Shown here: piece after piece, positions 27,087 to 34,038 of the stretch
Numbering within the stretch: the stretch's first letter is position 1
Layout of the letters: each line of letters begins with the position of its first letter
Assembly: GCF_003201605.1 (NCBI RefSeq)
Contig: NZ_QJJR01000004.1
Location: 124,001 to 188,000, forward strand
Direction of reading: 5' to 3'
DNA length: 64,000 bases
Origin: Streptohalobacillus salinus
GTDB lineage: Bacteria; Bacillota; Bacilli; Bacillales; Amphibacillaceae
Notes under the pieces: generated by a model
What the model was told of the DNA's origin: nothing
Database searches by the model: none
The model's input: only the letters and a program-made list of their open reading frames with translations
Program-made: the position numbers and the translations under genes

Positions 27087-28349
27087 ATGGAAGATGTCTA
27101 TCAAGCAATACAAATGATTGAAGAAAATAAAACAGAAGAAGCGTTACTTTTGCTGGATCAAATTAAACCGAAAGCAAATGATGATGAATTGTTTGTGATT
27201 AGTGATTTATATGTGCAACTTGGTTTCTTAAAAGAGGCGAAAGCAATTTTAATGGATTTATCACTGAGGTTTCCATCTGAAACGGAATTAAAGTGGGTAC
27301 TTAGTGAGGTTTGTATTGATTTAGAGGAAGATCAAGAAGCGCTTGATTTACTGGCGGAAATTGATCCTGAAGATGATTATTATTTACCGAGTTTACTCAC
27401 AGCAGCTGATTTATACCAAGCACAAGGCCTTTTTGAAGTTGCTGAACGAAAGTTACTTGAAGCAAAACGGTTGGCACCCCATGAAATTTTGATTGATTTT
27501 GCTCGAGCAGAATTAGCCTTTTCAACGGGGGATTATCAAAAAGCACTGGTTCATTATCAAAAAGTGAAGCAAGAAAAGGATCAAATTGCAGATGTTGCGA
27601 TTGACTTACGTTTAGCAGAGACATATGCTAATGTAGGAGAATTTGAACATGCGCTTGAACATTATCAAACCGTCTATACTGATGACCCAGAGCATCTTTT
27701 CCGATATGGTTTTGTTGGGTTCCAGTCGCATCGCTATGATATTGCAATTAAAGCATGGGAGACGTTGATTGATTTAGATCCTGAATATGCGTCAGTATAC
27801 CCTTATCTTGCCGATGCTTATGAAGAAGAAGGCTTAATTAAAGAAGCATACGCGATTAGTAAAAAAGGGCTCGAATTTGATCCGTTAAATAAAGAGTTGT
27901 TATTAACGATTGCAGCTCTCGCTCGTCGAACGGGTGAAGCAGAAAATAGTTATCAATATGCGCGTGAAGCTGTTGCTGTTGACCCTGGATATAAAGAAGC
28001 CGTCTTGTTCTTAATTGAGAATTACCGAGAAGATGGCGACGAAGAAGCAATCATTGAATTATTGACCCACATCTTAGAGCAAGGTGAGGCAGAAGGGTAT
28101 TATAAGTGGGAACTTGCTAAAGCTTATGAAGCAGAAGAAAATTATCCAAAAGCGTTCCGCTATTACAGCGAAGCCTATCCAGATTTCAAAGAAGATGCGG
28201 ATTTCTTAAAAGCTTATGGTTATTTCCTTATCGAAGAGGGGCATCAAAAAGAGGCCACGCATGTGTTAGCTGAATACTTAGCGCTTGAGCCAACGGATAC
28301 AGAAGTGGAACAATACCTTGATCGCTTAAATGATCAATTAGACAGCTAG
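27087..28349 (+). CDS. ypiA: Tetratricopeptide-repeat protein YpiA
   Basis: This acidic protein of 420 residues is built almost wholly of TPR helices (repeats of about 34 residues from residue 5 to 410, for example PEHLFRYGFVGFQSHRYD and EDADFLKAYGYFLIEEGHQ). TPR arrays are protein-binding scaffolds. The position between aroA and ypiB is that of B. subtilis ypiA, whose exact role I do not know. ATG 27087 follows GGGAAGG at good spacing. ypiB starts 15 bases after its stop. Confidence 0.88.
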   Translation: MEDVYQAIQMIEENKTEEALLLLDQIKPKANDDELFVISDLYVQLGFLKEAKAILMDLSLRFPSETELKWVLSEVCIDLEEDQEALDLLAEIDPEDDYYLPSLLTAADLYQAQGLFEVAERKLLEAKRLAPHEILIDFARAELAFSTGDYQKALVHYQKVKQEKDQIADVAIDLRLAETYANVGEFEHALEHYQTVYTDDPEHLFRYGFVGFQSHRYDIAIKAWETLIDLDPEYASVYPYLADAYEEEGLIKEAYAISKKGLEFDPLNKELLLTIAALARRTGEAENSYQYAREAVAVDPGYKEAVLFLIENYREDGDEEAIIELLTHILEQGEAEGYYKWELAKAYEAEENYPKAFRYYSEAYPDFKEDADFLKAYGYFLIEEGHQKEATHVLAEYLALEPTDTEVEQYLDRLNDQLDS

Positions 28350-28364
28350 AAGGAAGGGTATATC

Positions 28365-28931
28365 ATGGATTTATCAGTGATTGAAAAACATGCCTTTATT
28401 GAGCATTTTTTAATTCATTACCGTGTCAAGCAAAAAGAAGTACTTTGGTTGCTTAACTATTTGTTGAAACACCATCAAATTTTAAGTCATGTCCATTTTG
28501 TCTTTGAAGTAAATGTGTGTGAGCGCGGATTGTTTATTGCAGCAGAGTGCTCAGATCGGCCCGCTTTTGTTTTTTATAAAGACAAGTTAGTCAGTACGGA
28601 TGTCGAAAAAGCGTTTCATGACATGCGTATGAATAAACATGAACCACTTTATATTGAATTAGATTTTTTAAATCGAAAGCGTGACATTCATTACATGAAA
28701 GTACTTGAAGAGAACCCGTATTTGCCATGGGATTTTTACCTTTCAGATGATGATAAGCAATCGATTGATAACTGGTTAGAAACCTCGCTATATGAAAGTC
28801 AGAAGCGGGCAATTCAAACACAAATCGATGCAGCGTTAGATCGCAATGATGAAGCGGCTTTTCTACTTTACTCAGCACAACTTAAAAGCCTGCAAGTTGA
28901 TAAAGATCAGGTGCATGGTTTGAGAAATTAA
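28365..28931 (+). CDS. ypiB: YpiB family protein (UPF0302)
   Basis: This 188-residue soluble protein of the UPF0302 family is conserved in Bacillales. Family parts are the start EKHAFIEHFL, WLLNYLLKHH, CSDRPAFVFYKD and the C-terminal IDAALDRNDEAAF. It has a strong ribosome site (AGAAGGAAGGG) and follows ypiA closely. In B. subtilis the neighbouring ypiF and qcrABC (menaquinol-cytochrome c reductase) come next; they are absent here. The function is not established from sequence. Confidence 0.9.
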   Translation: MDLSVIEKHAFIEHFLIHYRVKQKEVLWLLNYLLKHHQILSHVHFVFEVNVCERGLFIAAECSDRPAFVFYKDKLVSTDVEKAFHDMRMNKHEPLYIELDFLNRKRDIHYMKVLEENPYLPWDFYLSDDDKQSIDNWLETSLYESQKRAIQTQIDAALDRNDEAAFLLYSAQLKSLQVDKDQVHGLRN

Positions 28932-28960
28932 CCCATCATGAAAAGAGAAGGTATACTAAC

Positions 28961-29542
28961 ATGATCCAAACAATTAATTATCTCTTAAGGCAACGTGCCT
29001 TTCTTATTGTTTTATTTGTCATTAACTTTTTCGGTACCGTTTACGGCTACATTTGGTACGGCCCACAATTAAGTGATACCCCGTGGTATTTTTTAATCTT
29101 TGTTCCTGACTCACCGACAGCAAGTTTATTTTTTACTATTTTTATCGGGTGCTACCTCTTTAATAAACATGTCCCACTAATCGAGGCTTTAGCTGTTGTT
29201 ACTTTATTTAAGTACGGGATTTGGGCGGTTGTCATGAACCTTTTGACATTAGTCGTCAATGGATCGCTCTCGCCAGCTGGCTATATGCTGATTTTCTCGC
29301 ATGGCGCAATGGCCATTCAAGGGTTGCTCTATCTCCCGGTCTATCGTTTTAAGTGGTGGCACTTAGCCATTACAGCCGTATGGACCTTACACAACGATGC
29401 GATTGATTATTTATTTAGTATGATGCCACGGTACCATTCGTTGTCAGATTATATGTATGAAATCGGCTATTTCACGTTTTGGCTATCGATTGTTACCCTG
29501 GGCATGGTTTATTATCTAAAGAAAAAGGTAAACGTTAGCTAA
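28961..29542 (+). CDS. ypjA: DUF1405 membrane protein YpjA
   Basis: This polytopic membrane protein of 193 residues has about six hydrophobic helices. The family signature region is YIWYGPQLSDTPWYFLIFVPDSP, of which GPQL and FVPDSP are key, followed by ALAVVTLFKYGIWA and LHNDAIDY. It normally stands downstream of qcrC. Here it directly follows ypiB, so it has been kept although the cytochrome bc complex genes are gone. Its role is unknown. Confidence 0.88.
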   Translation: MIQTINYLLRQRAFLIVLFVINFFGTVYGYIWYGPQLSDTPWYFLIFVPDSPTASLFFTIFIGCYLFNKHVPLIEALAVVTLFKYGIWAVVMNLLTLVVNGSLSPAGYMLIFSHGAMAIQGLLYLPVYRFKWWHLAITAVWTLHNDAIDYLFSMMPRYHSLSDYMYEIGYFTFWLSIVTLGMVYYLKKKVNVS

Positions 29543-29571
29543 GGTTAGTCAGAATGAAGTATGCTGAAAGA

Positions 29572-29600
29572 TTGTCATATTGACAGAATTTTTGTACAAT
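29572..29600 (+). promoter_or_regulatory. Promoter of the ypjD-dapB-mgsA operon
   Basis: TTGTCA (29572-29577), a 17-base spacer and TACAAT (29595-29600). Confidence 0.65.
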
Positions 29601-29667
29601 GAAAACGACGTATGATTCAAATATCTAAGTGAAGGAGTTGAATCACTTACGTGATCGTGAGTGCCTT

Positions 29668-30003
29668 ATGACTAATCCATCAACTGATGTAACAGCAATG
29701 CAAGAAAGAGTTGATCAATTCATCTCACAGTTCGATGAAGGTTATTTTTCACCTTTAGCTATGATGGCTCGTTTCACAGAGGAAATTGGTGAACTTGCCC
29801 GTGAGGTTAACCATTACCACGGTGAGAAACCGAAAAAGAATTCAGAAGATAACAATACCATTGAAGATGAAGTTGGCGATGTGTTTTTTGTGTTATTATC
29901 GTTTGCGAATGCGCTAGATATTGACCTTAGTGAAGCGTTTGACCGGGCCATGTCTAAAATAGAAACACGCGATCAGACACGTTGGACCAAAAAAGAGGAG
30001 TGA
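29668..30003 (+). CDS. ypjD: MazG-like nucleotide pyrophosphohydrolase YpjD
   Basis: This all-alpha NTP pyrophosphohydrolase of 111 residues is of the MazG type, probably cleaning the nucleotide pool. The metal-binding EExxE...ExxD pattern is visible as FTEEIGELAREV near residue 33 and IEDEVGDVFFVL near 67. ATG 29668 gives the B. subtilis length of 111, though its ribosome site is weak; a better GAAGGAG lies at about 29631 without a suitably spaced in-frame start. ypjB and ypjC, its usual upstream neighbours, are missing. dapB follows within 5 bases. Confidence 0.87.
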   Translation: MTNPSTDVTAMQERVDQFISQFDEGYFSPLAMMARFTEEIGELAREVNHYHGEKPKKNSEDNNTIEDEVGDVFFVLLSFANALDIDLSEAFDRAMSKIETRDQTRWTKKEE

Positions 30004-30007
30004 GCAA

Positions 30008-30817
30008 ATGGAAAAAATAAAAGTAGTTGTCGCAGGTGCGAGTGGAAAAATGGGTAGTGAAGCGTTACATATGATAAAGAAACATGATGATTTGACACTT
30101 GTTGCTTGTGTTGATCTCCAACATACAGGACAAAAAGTGAGTGAAGTTGCTGGATTGCCCGATTTTGACGCAGTGTTCTATGATGATATTGAGGTATGTT
30201 TAACTGACGTTGAGGCGGATGTTCTGATTGATTTAACTTCACCCAAAGTCGGCTATAAGCATACCGCAGCAGCGATTAAGCACGGTGTTCGCCCCGTTGT
30301 TGGCACGACAGGTTTCACTAAAGAGGAGATTGACACGTTATCCGCGCAATGTAGCGAACAAAAGCTAGGTGCAGTTATTGCACCGAATTTTGCGATGGGT
30401 GCCGTACTTATGATGCAGTTTTCTAAAATGGCTGCAAAGTATTTCCCAGATGTTGAGATCATAGAGAAACATCATGATCAAAAACTTGATGCACCTTCAG
30501 GTACAGCTGTAAAGACGGCTGAATTGATTCAAGAAACACGTAAACAAAAAACGCAAGGTCATCCAGATGAACATGAAACAATTGATGGGGCGCGAGGCGC
30601 AGATTACGACGGCATGCGGATCCATAGCGTACGTCTTCCGGGGTTAGTTGCCCACCAAGAAGTCATTTTTGCCGGACCTGGTGAGAACTTAACGATTAAA
30701 CATGATTCCTTGCATCGTGAGTCATTTATGTCTGGCATTAAGTTTGCGATTGATCATGTGATGGGACTGGACAAACTGGTCTATGGTCTCGAACACTTGA
30801 TGATGGACAATGACTAA
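30008..30817 (+). CDS. dapB: 4-hydroxy-tetrahydrodipicolinate reductase
   Basis: DapB is the second step of the diaminopimelate branch, feeding lysine and peptidoglycan. The protein has 269 residues. The NAD(P)-binding motif is VAGASGKMGSE at about 8-18. Others are VVGTTGFT, APNFAMGAVLM, the catalytic EKHHDQKLDAPSGTA segment (histidines at about 156) and GARGADYDGM. It lies between mazG and mgsA as in B. subtilis. Confidence 0.96.
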   Translation: MEKIKVVVAGASGKMGSEALHMIKKHDDLTLVACVDLQHTGQKVSEVAGLPDFDAVFYDDIEVCLTDVEADVLIDLTSPKVGYKHTAAAIKHGVRPVVGTTGFTKEEIDTLSAQCSEQKLGAVIAPNFAMGAVLMMQFSKMAAKYFPDVEIIEKHHDQKLDAPSGTAVKTAELIQETRKQKTQGHPDEHETIDGARGADYDGMRIHSVRLPGLVAHQEVIFAGPGENLTIKHDSLHRESFMSGIKFAIDHVMGLDKLVYGLEHLMMDND

Positions 30818-30854
30818 AACAGCGTTAATCAAATGAAAAGAGGCGAATGTAATC

Positions 30855-31259
30855 ATGAAAATCGCGTTAATTGCACATGATAAGAAGAAAGAGTCAATCA
30901 TAAATTTTTCAATTTCATATCGACATATTTTAAAAGAACATGAATTGTTTGCGACAGGAACGACAGGTAAAAAAATTGCTGAAGCAACAGGTCTTGATAT
31001 TCACCGCTTTAAATCAGGTCCACTTGGTGGTGACCAGCAAATTGGCGCAAAAATATCAGAAAATGAAATGGATTTGGTTATTTTCTTTAAAGATCCGCTA
31101 ACCGCTCAACCACACGAGCCAGACATTAGTGCTTTGATGCGGCTGTGCGATGTTTATGAAATTCCATTAGTAACAAATCTTGCTGGTGCTGAAGTCATGA
31201 TTCGTGCACTTGAAGCCGGATTCTTTTCTTGGCGAACAATTGCAAGAGATGAAGCGTAA
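30855..31259 (+). CDS. mgsA: Methylglyoxal synthase
   Basis: MgsA turns dihydroxyacetone phosphate into methylglyoxal, a bypass that relieves sugar-phosphate stress. The 134-residue protein shows [10 protein letters not shown] (catalytic H and D region), [21 protein letters not shown] and the aspartate in [11 protein letters not shown]. It closes the ypjD-dapB-mgsA operon; a strong terminator follows. The bacillithiol genes bshB1-bshA that follow in B. subtilis are not here. Confidence 0.95.
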   Translation: MKIALIAHDKKKESIINFSISYRHILKEHELFATGTTGKKIAEATGLDIHRFKSGPLGGDQQIGAKISENEMDLVIFFKDPLTAQPHEPDISALMRLCDVYEIPLVTNLAGAEVMIRALEAGFFSWRTIARDEA

Positions 31260-31284
31260 ATAAAACATAATAAATTTACCAGGT

Positions 31285-31319
31285 AAAAAGCTAAGTTTTT
31301 TTCTTAGCTTTTTATTTTT
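31285..31319 (+). terminator. Terminator after mgsA
   Basis: AAAAAGCTAAG pairs with CTTAGCTTTTT across a T-rich loop, with a further T-run. Confidence 0.88.
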
Positions 31320-31831
31320 GTCTATTATTACAGGAAGCTTAACTTTTAGTTCATAATTATTTCGTCAAAAAATTGGGTGATGTGTCCTCGACCAACACTT
31401 TTATATCTACGCGTCTAATTTTTTGTTTTTAAACGTCATAATAATTATCGCATTGCCTATAGCGCGTGCGATTGTGATTAAAGAATCACTATTTAGCGTA
31501 CGCAAAATAATTTTCTTGATACAGGATTACGAGGAAAATCTGAAATGAAAACAATAAGTGATTGAACCGTAAATTATAGGTAAATGGATAAGTAAGCTTG
31601 CTATAACGATAGCACTTTCTGAAGATAGGGTGAGTAATTGCGTCGTCTGCTATTGACAGTTACCTTGCTCACAAGCGATTACTACGGTCGCTTAAGCTAT
31701 ATACTAGCTGGTATCTTTATGTAATGAAGGATCATCGATGACTTTAAGCCTCTCTTTTTACTAACGGTCATCCCGCATTCACGATGAAATTGGGATATTA
31801 TGCACTTTTTTGTCTTTTTTGCTTTTTTCTG
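31320..31831 (+). other. Unexplained 0.5 kb gene-free stretch before the exporter leader
   Basis: No coding frame of note is seen on either strand. It contains a long interrupted hairpin: GCGTGC (31464-31469) with GTACGC (31498-31503) outside, and GTGATT (31474-31479) with AATCAC (31484-31489) inside. AAGCGA/TCGCTT near 31670-31692 is a second inverted repeat. In B. subtilis bshB1-bshA lie at this place, and I cannot recognise remnants of them. Confidence 0.45.
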
Positions 31832-31860
31832 TTGACGGATAAGTATGATAGGACTATACT
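31832..31860 (+). promoter_or_regulatory. Promoter of the ABC exporter operon leader
   Basis: TTGACG (31832-31837), a 17-base spacer and TATACT (31855-31860) are near consensus. A start near 31867 leaves about 32 bases before the first leader peptide. Confidence 0.8.
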
Positions 31861-31899
31861 TTGATTATTGATTAAATAAACGAAAAGGAGGTCACGATC

Positions 31900-31983
31900 A
31901 TGAAACCAATCATTGTAAAGCCGGTACCTATGACACAAGTAAATGATTTCACCGTGACCTCCGCTGAGATGATGTTCATCTAA
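31900..31983 (+). CDS. 27-residue leader peptide, BmrB-like
   Basis: The frame ATG 31900 to TAA 31983 sits behind AAAAGGAGG with ideal spacing. The peptide begins MKPIIVKPVPMTQ and ends EMMFI, with prolines at positions 3, 8 and 10. In B. subtilis the related exporter genes bmrCD are preceded by a leader peptide gene, bmrB, that controls them by ribosome-mediated attenuation; that peptide is roughly twice as long. The start overlaps segment 1 of the attenuator, and codons 18-21 are segment 2. A further 12-codon frame starts directly after the stop at 31984. Confidence 0.72.
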   Translation: MKPIIVKPVPMTQVNDFTVTSAEMMFI

Positions 31984-32069
31984 ATGATTCGACTTATCTG
32001 TCTTTATCGTTACGTTCTGTAGCCTTAAGTAGGGTTGTCCTATGTATTTAGCACATCTTCAAAGCACGT

Positions 32070-32098
32070 GGTCACGAGAATATTCGTGACCTTTTTTT
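32070..32098 (+). terminator. Attenuator terminator T1
   Basis: GGTCACGA / TCGTGACC, 8 perfect pairs, with a 6-base loop and seven T (32092-32098). It lies between the first leader peptide and the exporter genes on the same strand. Confidence 0.88.
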
Positions 32099-32130
32099 GC
32101 GTACACCCATCACTTCTAGATGGTTGTTTA

Positions 32131-32163
32131 GCACAGACGTCTCGAATGTCTGTGCTTTTTTTT
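32131..32163 (+). terminator. Second leader terminator T2
   Basis: GCACAGACGT (32131-32140) and ATGTCTGTGC (32146-32155) form a 10-bp stem with one G-U pair, a 5-base loop and eight T. It is only about 35 bases behind T1, so the leader has two terminators in a row. Confidence 0.88.
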
Positions 32164-32200
32164 CGTTTAATCACCGACTAATGAAAAGGAGGAAAAAATA

Positions 32201-32254
32201 ATGTTAGTAAGAACACCTGTTAAAAATGATAGCCAAGGGGAAGGTTTTGGCTAG
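32201..32254 (+). CDS. Second short leader frame, 17 residues
   Basis: ATG 32201 lies 8 bases behind a perfect AAAAGGAGG and runs to TAG 32254. The peptide starts MLVRTPVKND and ends GEGFG. It lies after both terminators and 35 bases before the exporter start. It could couple translation into bmrC or be a second sensing peptide. No similarity is recognised. Confidence 0.55.
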   Translation: MLVRTPVKNDSQGEGFG

Positions 32255-32289
32255 TCAAATGTAGATGTGTTAGAAAAGGAGTGAAAACA

Positions 32290-34038
32290 ATGTTTCAAGT
32301 GTTTAAAAAGTTAGCTTGGTTTTTTAAAGACCAATGGTTACGTTACTTGGTAGCGATTTTGGCGCTCATGTTCGCGAGTTTCCTTGACCTTATTCCACCT
32401 AGACTCATTGGGAATGCGATTGATGCCATTCAGTTCAACGAACTGACAAGGGACGCTTTATCTGAGACGCTGATCATCTATGGCGGATTAATCGTATTAA
32501 CGTATGCGATTATGTTTTTATGGGATTATACTTTATTTAGCGGCGCTTTGTTGCTTGAAAGGCAAATACGTTCAAAATTAATGCGTCACTTTCTTATGAT
32601 GAGCCCACGGTTCTTTAGTAAAAACCGGACAGGTGACTTAATGGCTCGGGCCACCAACGATTTAAAGGCCATCATGATGACATCGGGCTTTGGTATTTTA
32701 ACTCTCGTTGATTCAACAGTATACATGTCGTTCATCGTCTTAATGATGGGTTTTACCGTGAATTGGACATTAACATTTATGGCCCTTATTCCGATGCCGA
32801 TTATGGCTGTGATCGTTTACAAGTACGGAGAAATTATTCACCTGCGTTTTACCGATGCTCAGGAAGCTTTTAGTGATTTAAATAACTACACACTTGAATC
32901 GATTCGTGGGGTTAGTGTCACTAGAGCATTTGTTCAAGAAGCAGAAGACCTCGATCGTTTTAAAGAAAAAACAGAAGACGTCTTTAGCAAAAATAAAGCC
33001 GTTGCCCAGATGGAAGCTTTTTTTGAACCAACGATGAAAATTCTTGTTGGTATTTCCTACACAATTGGCTTAGGGTATGGGGCGATCATGGTGATGGACA
33101 ACCGCATTTCGATTGGTGATTTGGTTTCATTTAACGTCTATTTAGGAATGATGATCTGGCCGATGTTTGCGATTGGTGAACTCATTAATGTGATGCAGCG
33201 TGGGAACGCATCCCTCGACCGGGTTAATCATGTCTTAAAACAACAATCAGACGTGAAGGAACCAACACAACCGGTTGAAGTTAAGAAACCAGAAGCAATT
33301 CAATTTAACGACGTGACGTTTCGTTATCCAGGCTCAAAAGAGCCAGCCTTAAAAGCCGTTAATTTAAATATAAAACAAGGGGAAACAATCGGGATTGTCG
33401 GTAAAACTGGCGCAGGTAAAACGACGTTGTTTAAACAACTATTAAGACAATACCCTGCACCAGAAGGGGCCTTACTGGTTAATAACGTCCCGATTGATCA
33501 GTTATCACTTGATGCGACGCGTCAATGGATTGGCTACGTACCGCAACAACACATTTTGTTCTCGAAAACGGTACGTGAGAATCTCTTATTTGGGGTTGGT
33601 GATGCGTCTGATGATGTGATTAATCAGATGCTCATATCGACCTCGTTAAAGTCTGACATCGATGCCCTTACAAAAGGTCTTGATACACTTGTTGGAGAAA
33701 GTGGTGTGACTTTATCGGGCGGACAAAAACAACGGTTATCATTAGCGCGAGCGCTGTTAATGGAACCCGAGATATTAATTTTAGATGATGCCTTATCTGC
33801 CGTTGATGGTAAAACAGAAGCAACAATTATTGCCCATTTAAAAGCAGAGCGACAACAAAAAACAACGTTAATTGCGGCCCACCGTTTATCAGCCGTCACC
33901 CATGCGGACCAAATTATTGTTCTCTCAGATGGTGAAATCACAGAACATGGAACCCATGAGACGCTTATGGCCAAAGACGGTTGGTACAAAGAGCAATTTA
34001 TGATTCAACAAATGACTGAGGAGGTGGAGACGGAATGA
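32290..34038 (+). CDS. bmrC: Heterodimeric ABC exporter subunit, BmrC type (degenerate ATPase site)
   Basis: This ABC half-transporter has six membrane helices (about residues 15-300) and a C-terminal nucleotide-binding domain. It carries Walker A GKTGAGKTT, signature LSGGQ and Walker B LILDDA, where the catalytic glutamate is replaced by aspartate. That is the degenerate side of heterodimeric drug exporters. Length (582 from ATG 32290) and pairing match B. subtilis BmrC/YheI. ATG 32290 lies 8 bases behind AAGGAG; GTG 32281 overlaps that site. The stop overlaps the next gene by ATGA. It is controlled by the attenuator upstream. Confidence 0.9.
   Translation: MFQVFKKLAWFFKDQWLRYLVAILALMFASFLDLIPPRLIGNAIDAIQFNELTRDALSETLIIYGGLIVLTYAIMFLWDYTLFSGALLLERQIRSKLMRHFLMMSPRFFSKNRTGDLMARATNDLKAIMMTSGFGILTLVDSTVYMSFIVLMMGFTVNWTLTFMALIPMPIMAVIVYKYGEIIHLRFTDAQEAFSDLNNYTLESIRGVSVTRAFVQEAEDLDRFKEKTEDVFSKNKAVAQMEAFFEPTMKILVGISYTIGLGYGAIMVMDNRISIGDLVSFNVYLGMMIWPMFAIGELINVMQRGNASLDRVNHVLKQQSDVKEPTQPVEVKKPEAIQFNDVTFRYPGSKEPALKAVNLNIKQGETIGIVGKTGAGKTTLFKQLLRQYPAPEGALLVNNVPIDQLSLDATRQWIGYVPQQHILFSKTVRENLLFGVGDASDDVINQMLISTSLKSDIDALTKGLDTLVGESGVTLSGGQKQRLSLARALLMEPEILILDDALSAVDGKTEATIIAHLKAERQQKTTLIAAHRLSAVTHADQIIVLSDGEITEHGTHETLMAKDGWYKEQFMIQQMTEEVETE

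Larger units (their letters stand above)
31887..32098 (+). promoter_or_regulatory. Four-segment transcription attenuator
   Basis: Four alternating complementary segments are present. Segment 1 is GGAGGTCACG (31887-31896), which includes the leader-peptide ribosome site. Segment 2 is CGTGACCTCC (31953-31962), inside the leader peptide at codons 18-21. Segment 3 is GGTCACGA (32070-32077) and segment 4 is TCGTGACC (32084-32091), followed by seven T. Pairings 1:2 (10 bp), 2:3 (7 bp) and 3:4 (8 bp terminator) exclude each other in the classic way. A ribosome stalled early on the leader would cover segment 1, free 2 to pair with 3, and let transcription pass (inference from the pairing logic). Confidence 0.82.

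Noticed and set aside
32281-32289. GTG 32281 as the start of bmrC
   Set aside because: It lies inside the AAGGAG ribosome site; ATG 32290 is correctly spaced 8 bases downstream.
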